64,000 nucleotides of DNA. Source: Pezicula radicicola (taxonomy: Eukaryota > Ascomycota > Leotiomycetes > Helotiales > Dermateaceae). Below are positions 44,978-56,568 of this stretch, one piece after another (positions within the stretch are counted from its first letter, which is position 1; each line of letters starts with the position of its first letter). The stretch lies in NCBI GenBank assembly GCA_003008705.1, contig PDUO01000013.1:950702-1014701 (forward strand). The letters run 5' to 3'. The notes beneath the pieces are model-generated. The model made no database searches and was not told where the DNA came from. It was given only the letters and a program-made list of their open reading frames with translations. The translations under genes were made by a program, and so were the position numbers.

Positions 44978-46260
44978 ATGGCACCTCCTTCGACTGCGCT
45001 GACCACCAAGGTCGAGAGCGGATCTCCTTATCAGCTCGACACACAGCAGGTACAATAAAACAGCCAAACAGCAGCTCGAGGCTGGTAACGAGAATCATAC
45101 TAACAGGATCGCAGATATTGAAAGCCTCGGGCGCTCTGTTAAAGCATATCAAGATCTCAGAGAAGACAAGCACAGAGTCCTCAGCGAAGAAGAGCTTGAT
45201 CGCAGACGATGCAGACGACGAAAACTCCCCACTAAACGAAACAGCAATTTGGCTCCAGATCACCACCAAGAAGCATATTGTAGATGCTAAGCGCCTAAAA
45301 CCATCCAAGATAGCTCTCCCACACCCGATCCATATCTCATCAACCTCCACCATCTGCCTCATCACCGCTACCCCCCAACGCACATACAAGGACATCGTTG
45401 CATCCCCCGCATTTCCCACCGAACTTTCTTCCCGGATCACCCGTGTTATTGAGCTCCCAAAGATCAAGTCAAAATACAGGCAATACGAAGCGCAACGCCA
45501 ACTGTTTGCTGAGCATGATATCTTCTTGGCTGATGACCGCATTATTACCCAGTTACCAAAGGCTTTAGGCAAGACTTTCTACAAGACCACATCCAAGCGG
45601 CCAATTCCCGTGTCACTGCAAGCAGCAGCACCAAGAACAGATGGCAAGAGGATAGCGCGCGCAAAGGGCGATGGGCCCCCAAAAGCGGCTGAACCAAAGG
45701 CCATGGCTGCTGAGATCGAGAAGACGCTCAAGTGCGCTCTTGTTCACTTGAGCCCAACAACAAACACATCCGTGCGAGTAGGAACAGCTGGTATGGATGC
45801 ACAAAAGCTCTCAGAGAACGTAGAGGCTGTAGCAAACGCCATGATTGAGAAGCACATCCCAAAGAAATGGAGAGGCGTTCGTGCAATCCACATCAAGGGC
45901 CCTGAGACCGCAGCACTTCCACTTTGGCTTGCAGATGAGCTTTGGACCGACGAAGGAGATGTATTGGAAGATGGAAGTGAGGAAGCCAAGGCCATTGAGG
46001 CACAGACTGCAAATATTGGCAAGAAGAGAAAATCTATTGAGGGTGCACCAGAAGAAGCAAAGAAGGAGAAGTCCAAGAAGCAAAAGGTGTTGGCGGAGAG
46101 TAATGACGATAAGCTGGACCAGGAAATTGCTGCTCGCAAGGAGACGCTAAGAAAGCAAAAGGCAGAGGCAGCTAAGGATATTGTAGATGAGGTCCCTAAA
46201 CCTATCAAGGAGAAGGTCGCTAAGAAAGGAAAAAAGAGTAAGGTGGTTGCTACTGCTTAA
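44978..46260 (+). CDS. Ribosomal L1-domain ribosome-biogenesis protein (Utp30/Cic1-like)
   Basis: Nucleolar assembly factor. Two exons give 405 residues: exon 1 (44978-45049) MAPPSTALTTKVESGSPYQL then DTQQ; a 65-nt intron; exon 2 from 45115 (ILKASGALLKHIK). The L1-like domain spans about residues 30-260: AIWLQITTKKHIVDAKRLKP, the TPQRTYKDI segment, DIFLADDRIITQLPKALGKT and a later strand VSLQAAAPRTDGKRIA. The C-terminal 100 residues are Lys/Glu-rich with several basic runs (KKRKS, KKEKSKKQK, KKGKKSKV), typical of nucleolar proteins. This is the RSL1D1/Utp30/Cic1 family; I cannot choose between Utp30 and Cic1. Confidence 0.87.
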
Positions 46261-49200
46261 TTGTTTGTGGGATTATTCTTGGCCTTGTAGACCTATCTGA
46301 GAGACTTAGATCATTGCTTGGTGTTTGGAGTTAAGTTGGAGCTAGGATAAAAATGAGGGTCAATCGAGTATTGAATTTCTGTTGCCTACTCGATCATAAA
46401 TAACTTTTAAAATCGACCTTGCTTCGTTCCAACAGCGCCCTTTGTGATCCCCAATAATGTTGATAAACTCAGTTTTTGTTCTTCGCCACACATACCATTC
46501 ACAGCGTTCATCAAGCGAAATAACTAGCTCTTAGTCTTTCTCGTCGAAAATGTAACAGCTGTACTTGTTGCTTTGCAGAGAACTTTGACTTGAGCCAAGG
46601 CTGGGTAATCATCGTACCGAGCACAACTCGCGTAATATAGGGGTTGTTTTGTTAACAAACATGGAGGAAGAACCTGGAAAGCCGAAATCCTATTTTGACA
46701 GCATAAGAGAGTATGTGGTTGGAAAATTTGGAGCCAATTATGTTTGAGTTGGCATATTAGAGGATTTGGGCTTAGGAAAAGATATTGTAAAGGGTATGTA
46801 AGTATGGTGGTTGCAACGTGGATTGATGGTGAATGTTTTAGCATATGAGTTTTGTTTTTTGCTTGGTCCTTGGACGTCTGGGTAGAGTTAAGATGCTAAA
46901 TCACTGCTTATATTGAGGAATTTAGAATTTTTGCATGTAGTTGGGGTTTGCTTTTGAGTTGTAATTGGTTGTGGTATTATTTCTTTCCGGCTTCGGAAGA
47001 AAAGGATAAAGACAATGAAAACCACGGTCGGATGGGCGACTTGAATAAAGGAAGTAGATTGGACTTGGATTCTTTTGACACTTCATCTCTTTGAGACTGG
47101 CTGTCGAGTACCAGCCGAATAAGTGTAGTATAGGGTCTGCTGCGACTCCTAGGCTCGTCCAAACACTCATCTCCTGTTGCAAGCTTGCAATTTGCGATGT
47201 TTCCCGAGACCGTCCCAAGATGTCCTGTCAAGCAATCTGAGGTTTGAGAAATACTGAATTAGCACTCGCTTCGGTTGATAATTGAATGAGGGGGTTGCAA
47301 TTGCTGTGATATTGCCTGTCGCAGTATGGAATAAACTCTTGCTTTGGATGTGGAGGAAGTCGTTGGAAGTTAGGTTGACGATAGAAACCTGCGCTCTCTG
47401 TTGATACTTGAATTTCTGCCGTCTTAAACTCAGCCGTGACAAATTGTTCGGCTTGTCGATAGAACGTATTAAGTCTCGCTGTATCTAATGTAGTCTAAAG
47501 AGGATGGTGGGTCTCGCGTGCTAAAAAAAATGGTAGGAACAGGATAGAGAGAGTTCTATTGCGTTAACTAGAATATAACCTTATATTAGTTTATTTCCAG
47601 CCTATGTTTCTTCGTCGCTCACCAGTTTCTTGGCGGAGCATGACGCAGAAGTCATAGCACTGGCTGCATCGAGGACATCGTAAGGGACTATTCATATTCA
47701 TCTGAACGGACTGTAGTATCTATAGGTTAGCAACTAGGGAGTATGATAGATATACCTACTATCTATTATAGTGAAGGTAGTTTGCTTTTGCCTCTCTAAA
47801 GATCATGCGCATGGGAACGAGAAGCCAAGCCAGCTCAATTGACAATACTGAATAAGAGCTGACATGGAGACATAGTACGTAGATGAGAAATCTAACGTCG
47901 AGCCATGTAGTACTGTGTCGAACTGGAGTTAATGTTTGGAAGAAGCAGTAGTGATGTCAATAAGTGCAATTGAAGGAGATGCTTTAGGAAATGGTACAGC
48001 AAATTGATAAACTGCTAGGCAGCTTGAAAAGCCATAATAGGTAACATAAGGTAGATAGATACTGTAGAAATAAGGTATGCGTACGCCGAGTTAACGACCT
48101 CATCGTTCGCCCACAAGCCTTTCTCAGATTTTTCGTCCTCTTTTCTTCCTTCAACCACCAACTACCAACCAGCTCCGCCACTTCAATCACATCCAAAAAA
48201 TCAAACAACACACCAAAAACACGACCGCCATCAAGATGGCGGTGCTCAATACACTTGAGCACCACCATAATCTCGCCGGAAAGTGCGCAACTGAACTGCA
48301 GTGCAGAAACTGTACGTGTTGAATCTTCCCTGCACTCTGCCTCCCCTCTCCAACTCAGACGTCCATCAACCATCAACCCTAAATCATCCCCAACATCTTC
48401 CAGCATCAATACCTTCCTTTGAATCTATCATACTGATTCTGTTTGCGGTCACACAGTATTACACAGCATCGCACCTGGTGTAAAAAGGTACGTGCTTGGT
48501 AGCCCTTTACCCATCGTCAAACCTCCCCTCACCAATTCATCAACAATTTGCCCCCACCACCCTTCCTCATAAGTACCGTCTTTTGGAATAGACAAGAGCT
48601 ACAGATCTGACTATGTCTCACTCAGCAAAGATCGTTGATGCCAGTCTGCGGTTTCTTCAAGGTGAGTGACGGGCTCCACCGGCAGGTCCCCGTCTGCTCC
48701 ATCAAGAACATCCATCTCCAACCATTCCCCATCAACACTAAAGCCTGTATCTCATTATCAATGAGATCCATTGACATCTGAGCCGCCTTGTTCTCTTTTC
48801 AAAGTCGCAATTGAGCTAATTCGTTGGTGTCCTCCCAGATAAGCGCCGCTCGCCTCAAAACGACAGAATGGTCATGACCATCCATACACAACCAATGCCA
48901 AGCCTCCACAACAAGCAAGAGGTTGCCCAAGGTGTTTCAAGATTACTCTTGTTGTCGCACAAATAATTATTTCAATATTTGTACTATATTCTCTCTAGGT
49001 GTGTATCTTCCCTCAAGCTTCACATCCCACGCCAATGGCTCTCAATCGTCCCTCCTCCTCGAACACAACTAGGCATATACCTCCAGGAAGTATGGTGCTG
49101 AAACAAACTTATAGCAGCATCAAGCGACACTTGCGCAAGGCCCAACATCGAAGTAACATCGACGGCGGAGAAGACGTTACGCGCCAGTGTTGTTGTGGGC

Positions 49201-49740
49201 GTGCATTTTCTCCCGTATTTGTCTGAGTGATATGCTTTTTTAGGGGTATTGTTGAGCTTGTAAGAATATGTCAGGCACGTAGCGCTCTCCACAGTTTTTC
49301 GGCCGGCTCCAAACGGTCACGACTATCCCCATACTGTCACTTGTGGATAAAGACTCTCGTCCTTGGAGCTCATCTCCGTTCCCTGAAGATTAAAGTCTCT
49401 TGTCTTCTGTAAATGGGTGTAAGGTGCGAGGAGCTTCCTCCAATCCCAAACTCTATGACATGTGGTGAAGACTTCCGCACACAACACAACTACAAGTATT
49501 TCCATCGGAGTCCCCATACCAATGTCAAATAGTGGCCTTTCCATTGCGATTTACCCAAGCAACACTTCGATTGACGAGGAGCTCTTGGCTGACAACGACT
49601 CTCTATAGATTTGCTTCTTCCTCAGAGGTAACGACACTATGTACAAGTACCCATATATACAACGGCGTCAATCAAACAAAAGGAAGACGACATGTCGTCT
49701 ACAACTTCCGAAACGAACGAAGCACCTTTATCTCCTACTA

Positions 49741-50800
49741 GAATTCGAAGACAGATACGACGAGATTCAAGAAGTTCCCGAACCAGTTCTCCGTTTCACC
49801 ACGGGGATATCGGGATTCCTTTCATTCCAAGGTAAGCTATATATGAAGTAGGAACCCTTCATCTCAGTTCGAACATCGCTGTTGTAGAATACAAAACTAA
49901 TCAAGTCTCTTCAGTATCGAATACCCAACCCAGTAACTCAGCGATTGATGACTGCAATCTGAGTGCAAGGCTCTGCCAGCTACGTCTGTCTATGAGAACA
50001 CCTGCTTTTACCAGGAGACTCCAACCAGGGATCACAACTGGATAGAAGGTGACCGCGAGTACGGTTTATAAAGAAGTAGACCCCGTGGAAGGCGAGGTTG
50101 GCCGATGGCCCAACCAAGCAACAAACGGGCATCAACTTCAAGAAGTACGATGATATCTCAGTTGGGGCTTCCGGTCAAGACGTCCCCGAGCCAGGAAGGT
50201 GGGAAAAGAAAGCTAAAAGACAGTCGCATGTTTGGGCGGACGAGAAATTTGAAGAAAAGAAAAGAAAACCCAAAAAAAAAGAAATCTCGGTCACGAAGGT
50301 AAGTCAGGCCAACAAAATCTAGCCGATGATCTAACCAAGCAATAGACCGGTATCATCTTCGAGAAGTACGATGATATTCCACTTGGTGGTTGTTGCCGAT
50401 TGACCCAACCAAGCAACAAACTGGCAAAGCGGTATCAACATTGACTGGATGACGACGGAACCAAAGTCACGGCGCTCATATTTCTATCTCACCTTCCAGA
50501 TCACTTCTTTCCGGGTCGCTTCAACATAACATCCCTTGTTTCCGTTGATGTAACTAAGCGATAAACCGGTACCAACATCGAGAAATACGATGATATCCCA
50601 TTTGGGTTGGGGTCTAGAAAGCAGAATGGCAACCTTTCTGCCTTAGTCCACAAGGACGGATCAGATGCTCGGAATGTTATGGGTTGTTTAACTAACTGGG
50701 GCGTATACGATAACTTCAAGAAATACGATGGCATCCCATTTGGGATTCGTCATCCAGCCAATATACCAATTTCTTGAAGTACGACGATCATCCCATTGTA
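49741..50800 (+). pseudogene. Cluster of broken DED1/DDX3-type helicase fragments
   Basis: Seven degenerate copies of the region just before the Q motif of DED1-type RNA helicases. The best (50098-50190) reads [20 protein letters not shown] followed by [10 protein letters not shown]. The others carry KYDDI-like cores: 49741 (EFEDRYDEI..VPEPV), 50322 (TGIIFEKYDDIPLGG after an internal stop), 50395 (GINIDWMTTEP), 50545 (TGTNIEKYDDIPFG after a stop), 50689 (NFKKYDGIPFG) and 50761 (LKYDDHP-like). Each is flanked by stops or frame changes, and no helicase core (DEAD, SAT) follows. Copy spacing is irregular (about 60-360 bp). It is a fragment array, not a gene; the intact DED1 should be elsewhere. 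Confidence 0.72.
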
Positions 50801-51823
50801 GGCGTCGTCTGGTCCAGATAAAAGTACCAAAAGAAAAAAAGAAAAAGAAAGAAAATAAGAAAATTACTAAATGCAGAAAAGGGGGTGGGTGGTTGTGGAG
50901 AGAATGCGGAGCGAGATAAGAATGTACAACATATATTAGGGGAGCCAACGCAAGGCATACCCAACATCTCTAATCCTCGCACCTACCCGAGAGCTTGTCT
51001 CTCAGAGGTGAGAGAGTTGAGAAGTACGAGAACCATATGCCGACAATGAAGACTCTATTGTGAAGTGGGATGTGTGAGATGCGCCCAGAGAGGTAATCTT
51101 ACATGTTTGTCCGTAATACAAACGAAGATCCAAGTTTCGTATCGAGGTCTAGATCAAACTCTCCGGAGGTCAATATTTCGAGGAAGCGGAAGCGTTCAAT
51201 ACCTGGAGACGAGTAAGAGATAGCGCTTGCCATTGTCAAAACATGAGGGTAGGAGCCAACCGTGATTTCAGGAGTTGGAGAGAGGGAGGGGAGAACGACA
51301 GAGATAGGTGGATCTGGAGATGAGTATTGGGATGAAGGTAATTATGATGGTGTCCTTGAAGTGGGAAGACATGAGGTAGATGGAGAATGGTTTTGCGAAA
51401 GTCCTTTGCCTATTGTAAGGGAGGCGGTTTTGGAGGCCCTCCAGCTGGTGATTTCTCGTCTCGAAAGATGGTATACGTAGTCTAGAAAGGAAAAGAAATA
51501 TAAAAAAAGACTTGAAATAATCCGAGTCAGTTTGATGTGGTATGTTACAATGAAATATGTTTTAATGAAATATGTTTTGTTGTGCTGACTGTTGACTGTC
51601 CTGGTCCGAAATGACCTTGAAAACTACCCCTGTCGTCTCTCGCTTGCGAGATATAAAGAAACAAGTTACCAGAGAGCCCAAGAGTAATTATCTCAACCAT
51701 GTCTCCGTAAGTTTTAGCAAGCTGACTTCGCACTTCACGGACGACACGACATCACGTCAAACCAGCAACTCAGACTGGCGACTGTTTCGATAGAGTTGAA
51801 TTCTTCTGCGAGTAAAGCGGAGA

Positions 51824-51898
51824 GCTGCTAGGCTGCTAGGCTGCTAGGCTGCTAGGCTGCTAGGCTGCTAGGCTGCTAGGCTGCTAGGCTGCTAGGCT
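51824..51898 (+). repeat. Minisatellite, 8-bp unit GCTGCTAG, about nine copies
   Basis: GCTGCTAG is repeated head to tail with no visible interruption until the last unit, which changes to GCTACTA. It lies about 240 bp downstream (on the plus strand map) of the stop end of the repeat-protein gene. Perfect copies suggest recent slippage and a likely length polymorphism. Confidence 0.95.
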
Positions 51899-52139
51899 AC
51901 TATCAAAAAACAAAACCACGGCGAATACCATGTATGCGATCATATCCCATCCTGTTCCTGGACGCCCCGCGCTAATTGTGGTTATCCCCGTAATGAGCCA
52001 TGCAGAATAGTAAAATCAAAAGCACAGAGAATCAAAAACTACGCCTCGAGTGGTGAGCTTCCCGTCCCTTGAAAACTTCATGTCATCCTCTGAAAATCGT
52101 TGTCTCAGCTCTTCGGATTGTTGTATACCATGCTGATAA

Positions 52140-55100
52140 TTAAAACCCAGTGGGTCCCATCCCGTCAACACCACCTGTGCGGAAGAATTCTGCAACGACA
52201 CCCACTGCATACGAGCAGGCTCCTACCCAGAATGCACCAATCAACAAACGCTTTCCTCGACCTCTGGTCTTCCGCTTCGGCCCTTGTTCAGTGTCAGACC
52301 AAGTTGCCTTCGCGCCGCTGAATACCGGCTCTTCACGTCTCACATCGATGTTGGATTTGAATGGAGGATCAACGGGTATATCGTGATTGACGAAACCAGT
52401 GGGACTGGCGAAATTGCCTGTTGCTACAATAGGTTTGCTCTCCATTCCGTCAATGGGATTGATGTTCTTCTTGGCATCCTTGGTCTTTAAAAATGACTCT
52501 GCAGCGCGAACTTTTCTGAATACAAGAACATCGCCACTGCCTGAGACGATTTCAAAGCCTTGCGATTGAAGTGGACCAAAGTGAGGAAAAAACTTAGCAG
52601 GGTTTGATAATCGCAGTAAGACTTCGGCGGGTGTCAGTGGAGAAGCAGTATCAGTAACGACGGAGGTGGTTTCAGCAATGCTGACAGACTGCATAGTAGG
52701 ATCGTATGCAAGGATCTTGTACTGATTGGGCTCTTCGGAATTCTGCACCTTTACTTGCTCAACAGCGCTCTCCGGTACCTGACGATGTTTGGTATCAATC
52801 TGGCCATATGTGTCCTCGTAAATGGCGCGGACAGTACGGGCGAGATTCTTGTCTAGCTCCTTTCGCTCCTTCTTGGATTTATTACTCTGAACTTTTCGGA
52901 TGACACTGGAGTCTTGAGCTGGCTCATAGATACCCTTAACGGGTTTTCCATATGAGGATGAATGGAGCTCTCCCATTGCCTTGCCTTCACGCTTGCACTC
53001 CTCTTTGTAGCTTGTTTGGAGTCCCATGGGCTTTTCTGAGTACCCGTGTTCATCAACCTCCGGTGCTTCCTTGACAGGCTCACCGTAGGATGTTGAGACG
53101 AACTGCCCGATCAGCTTGCCTTCGCGCTTGCATTCCTCCTTATAGCTTGTCTGAAGTCCCATTGGCTTTTCTGAGTACCCATGTTCATCAACCTCCGGTT
53201 CTTCCTTCGCAGGTTCACCGTAGGATGTTGAGACGAACTGTCCGATTGGCTTGCCTTCACGCTTGCATTCGTCTTTGTAACTTGTTTGGAGTCCCATAGG
53301 TTTCTTAGAATACCCGTGTTCATCTACCTCTGGAACCTCTTTGGCAGGCTCGCCGTACATAGTGGAGACAAGCTGCCCCATTGGCTTTCCCTCATCAATA
53401 CATTCCCGAACAAAACTGGTCTGGAGACCCATGGGTTTCGTGGAATATCCATGCTCATCGACTGGTGCATTTTCTTGCTTTGGCGTGCCGTAGGTGGAAG
53501 ACCACATCTCTCCAATAGGCTTCCCTTCCCGCTGACATTCTTCCGCGTAGTTGGTTTGCAGTCCCATTGGTTTATCTGAGTATCCATGACTATCAACGTC
53601 ATTCTCGCTGACTGACGTCGAGTCTTTTGACGGGGTAGCATTTTTACTGGAAACCTCAGTGTGCTTCTGAGCCTTCTGTTTCTCAGCCATTAAGTGCGCA
53701 TTATGCACGCTTCGGTCTAGTGACGTCTCCATGCGTGGAGTCGTGGAATTTCTGGAGAAAGCTTGCTGTGGAGCACGGCCATGGATGAAGTCATTACCGG
53801 TATTCGGCTCCTCTTTTGCAGTTTGGACTTTTGAGAATTGGCCTTGGGCACCATTCTGAATCTTCCATGATTCCTTAAACTCTTCTGGGAAGTCTCGGGA
53901 GAAGTTTCCTGTCAAGCGGGGAGACTTAACAGCCGTGGCATTGAGTTCGTCAATTTTCGTAGAGATACGACCATCAAGATGAGCAGCAACGTTTCGTAGC
54001 TCGCTGTTCTCTACCGCGAGTTCATTTAGTTTCCTACTGGCTTTCTCAGCTTCTTCATTGCGTATAAAATTTGCATGAAGTTTCTCCACTTGGTCGCTAA
54101 TCGCTTGGGCCTTTCTTCTCTTCTGCTCAGCTTCCTCGTGTGCGACCAACTTTGCATGAATCTCATCGGACTTGCGTATAACTTCTTCCGTCCTCCGTCG
54201 TTCTGCCTCTGTATTCGCGAGAGCTTGCTTGCGGACAAATATTTCATCAGCTTGCTTGGCGATCTCTTGGGTTCTCGCTCGCTCTTTCCTACGATCCTGT
54301 TCTTCCTTGAGGAGTGCTACTCGATTCGCATATATCTGGTCAGCTTCCTGTGATTTTTGCAACCCCGTTATAAAGTCGTGCTCTAGCTGAGCTCGCTTGT
54401 AGGCCATATCCTCCTGAGTGAGTTTTCGCGGGTACCACTCGAGTGGCTCATCATTGTAATAACCCTTACTATAATCGATATCATATTTGATTTCATACTC
54501 CATCAAATTGACTTTATCTGCTTCGGTTCTATGCTCAATACCCTCCTCATTTCTACCAACGGAAGTCGTAGACGGCATCGCAGTACTCTTGTCCTCTGGC
54601 CCTTTAGGGTTGGGATCTTGATGTTGTGCTCGGTGATCCTTGAACGTCCTGACTGGAATATTTGCGGATTGCTCGGCAGTTCCAGAAGAGTTCTGGAGAC
54701 TCTTTCTGGGGACCTTGCGATTGGTGATGGGGTCAATATCGTAGCCTGGGTCTTCGACCGAACTTGAAGTCATGCGAACAAAGGCTCTTGGTCCATGTCC
54801 AACAACAATTCGCATGCCTTGGTACTTGCACAAAAGCTTCTCCATCTTTTTCTCCAATGTACTGTTTTGCGTCATGAGATTCTGGAACACACTGCGCGAC
54901 TGTTGAATTGCATCTCCATGTCTGCCTGAGAAGCCACCCACAGACTTATGCCAGTTCATTGCATCAGCACATCTTTGTTTCAACACTCGATGTCGCTGGT
55001 TCAGCTCCTTCTGTGATCCACAAGAGGACCAGAAACCGAATCGGATGCCGCGAGTCTGTTCATTGCGGGGTAAACGAGCAGCAGAGCGGAGAATGATGGT

Positions 55101-55181
55101 TGGAGACGATGCCGAGAGACTCGAGTTCAATGTAGGTCTCGAGGGGTTCTTCGAAACCGAGGTTAGTCGCGAGGAAAGCAT
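52140..55181 (-). CDS. Large mitochondrial-type protein with five 45-residue repeats, unknown function
   Basis: A single 1013-residue frame. The N-terminus (MLSSRLTSVSKNPSRPTLNS) is Ser/Arg-rich with no acidic residues, a likely mitochondrial presequence. A helical region (about residues 260-410) is a long charged coiled coil with repeats such as KEEQDRRKERARTQEIAKQA. Between about 545 and 770 are five tandem units of 45 residues with the consensus DEHGYSxKPMGLQTSYxxEC, xREGKPIGxxVSTSYGEP. A globular-looking stretch (ILAYDPTMQSVSIAETT, then LTPAEVLLRLSNPAKFFPHF) follows, then one membrane helix near the C-terminus (LLIGAFWVGACSYAVGVVAE). I do not know a function. Inner-membrane placement is inferred from the presequence and C-terminal helix. 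Confidence 0.82.
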   Translation of the reverse strand: MLSSRLTSVSKNPSRPTLNSSLSASSPTIILRSAARLPRNEQTRGIRFGFWSSCGSQKELNQRHRVLKQRCADAMNWHKSVGGFSGRHGDAIQQSRSVFQNLMTQNSTLEKKMEKLLCKYQGMRIVVGHGPRAFVRMTSSSVEDPGYDIDPITNRKVPRKSLQNSSGTAEQSANIPVRTFKDHRAQHQDPNPKGPEDKSTAMPSTTSVGRNEEGIEHRTEADKVNLMEYEIKYDIDYSKGYYNDEPLEWYPRKLTQEDMAYKRAQLEHDFITGLQKSQEADQIYANRVALLKEEQDRRKERARTQEIAKQADEIFVRKQALANTEAERRRTEEVIRKSDEIHAKLVAHEEAEQKRRKAQAISDQVEKLHANFIRNEEAEKASRKLNELAVENSELRNVAAHLDGRISTKIDELNATAVKSPRLTGNFSRDFPEEFKESWKIQNGAQGQFSKVQTAKEEPNTGNDFIHGRAPQQAFSRNSTTPRMETSLDRSVHNAHLMAEKQKAQKHTEVSSKNATPSKDSTSVSENDVDSHGYSDKPMGLQTNYAEECQREGKPIGEMWSSTYGTPKQENAPVDEHGYSTKPMGLQTSFVRECIDEGKPMGQLVSTMYGEPAKEVPEVDEHGYSKKPMGLQTSYKDECKREGKPIGQFVSTSYGEPAKEEPEVDEHGYSEKPMGLQTSYKEECKREGKLIGQFVSTSYGEPVKEAPEVDEHGYSEKPMGLQTSYKEECKREGKAMGELHSSSYGKPVKGIYEPAQDSSVIRKVQSNKSKKERKELDKNLARTVRAIYEDTYGQIDTKHRQVPESAVEQVKVQNSEEPNQYKILAYDPTMQSVSIAETTSVVTDTASPLTPAEVLLRLSNPAKFFPHFGPLQSQGFEIVSGSGDVLVFRKVRAAESFLKTKDAKKNINPIDGMESKPIVATGNFASPTGFVNHDIPVDPPFKSNIDVRREEPVFSGAKATWSDTEQGPKRKTRGRGKRLLIGAFWVGACSYAVGVVAEFFRTGGVDGMGPTGF
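52989..53610 (-). repeat. Five tandem 135-bp coding repeats
   Basis: The nucleotide repeats underlie the 45-residue units. The three units nearest 53000-53290 are nearly identical (TGTTCATCAACCTCCGGT and CTTGTTTGGAGTCCCAT recur at about 135 bp), while the two distal ones have diverged. The gradient suggests recent unequal crossing-over or conversion on one side. Confidence 0.8.
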
Positions 55182-56568
55182 CTTTGCAATTATCTTCGTC
55201 GCATGCTCGTTCTTGAATAGACTGTGTTAGTCTATGATGAAGTTATGCTGCGCACGTGCGTTGATAGAAGACTTCCTGATGACTTACAAGGTGGTGGTAT
55301 TTATATAGTGGACGACAAAGAGGAAGAATGCGTGGAATTCCTTTGACCTCCTAGTCAATTAATATCTGTGAGATGGCTGTCAGCTTTGTCAGTTCTATGT
55401 GTTGCTAATACAGATCTGGACGACAGTCGGCGCATACGGAATGAGATTGGGTGGCGAAGACTTACTCTCGACGTCGCTACGTGTTGAAAGATGATGGTAA
55501 GAAAGATCTCGAAACGAGCAAAGTAACACTGCTGCCTCCTGCCTGGATGTTATCGTCAGTTTCTCAAGAAGGATTGCGGGTAGTCGGTGGAGAGTGGAGT
55601 GAGTGTGTTGTCGAGGCCTTTAACCGGGTTGAACCGACTTACTGATACTTGGAGCCGGGGTTTGAGACTGTGGAACCAACGAAGTGCTTTGAATGCTCGA
55701 AGATTGATTCTTTTCTGGCTGAAAGTAGAAGACAAAGGCAGAGTGGTTGAATAGATGGAAAGACAAAAGGTACAAGAGAGAGTGGTGGAGGTTGGTGGAA
55801 GCAGGTGCAGTAGTGGTCAGTGAGTGGTATGGGCGGCTTGTCAGATACCCCGCAGCTAAGCCCTCTCGGCCTGGTCAGCAGCAACTGGAGCTTCCATGTT
55901 TTCCCGAAGGCCCCTGTCAACATGCTTTCTGGGGTCTACCTATGATACAATCAATGCCCATTTTCAAGAAGCATCTATTTCCTTGTTGATTCAACCTACC
56001 GATTCCTTTGAAAATCTCATAAATATGGACAAGATATGCTTCTATAATTCCACTACTAATCTCCTATAAAAAGAGTTTCTATTTGCAGTATCGTCATGTA
56101 CGAAGTAGTAATTGAGTTCGCGGCCTTTCTTACGCTTCGGGGCAGGGGAGACAGTATAAAGCAATACAGCGACACTTATGAATTGGGCGGCCGCTAGTGC
56201 TAGTCCGTGCCTCAATGCCCGTCATCGCATCACTCAAAATATTGAAGATACTGGATTTTTGCCTAGAAACTACTGAACTACCGCAAAGGCTAGGAATATT
56301 AACCCCAGCCATTCCGCTCCTTACCTGACCTTGATTAAACCCTTTTCTTCCAAACCCTCGCTCGACCTCGCATCCTCCTGCGACCCGACCCATCTTCGTT
56401 GCCGGCAGAGCGGCGTGAATCAGATAGCCTGCTACCATTCTTCGGTGATGAGTAACTTCACCCGGACATAAATGGCCCTTTCAACGTAGAAGCTTGCACC
56501 AGTGCTTATATAAATCACCCCACGCCTTCTCGAAATTTCTTTTGGAGATAGATACGCATGCGACCATC
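55182..56568. other. Divergent intergenic region
   Basis: 1.4 kb between the repeat-protein gene and the listerin gene, which point away from each other, so it holds both promoters. Short frames at 55451-55645 and 56130-56438 have no recognisable motif. No strong repeat is seen. Confidence 0.5.

Larger units (their letters stand above)
46261..52139. other. Gene-poor region with helicase-gene fragments and minisatellite
   Basis: 5.9 kb, the longest stretch without an intact gene. From 46261 to about 49700 no supportable gene was found: short frames on both strands lack known motifs, and potential splice sites near 48300-48670 do not build a protein I recognise. From 49741 to 50800 lie the DED1-like fragments. 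At about 50825-50875 is an A-rich tract. From 51824 to 51898 is the 8-bp minisatellite. Confidence 0.55.

Noticed and set aside
48230..48960. Possible spliced gene starting MAVLNTLEHHHNLAGK or MSHSAKIVDASLRFLQ
   Set aside because: Good-looking splice donors exist, but every join I tried meets a stop within a few codons and no family is recognised.
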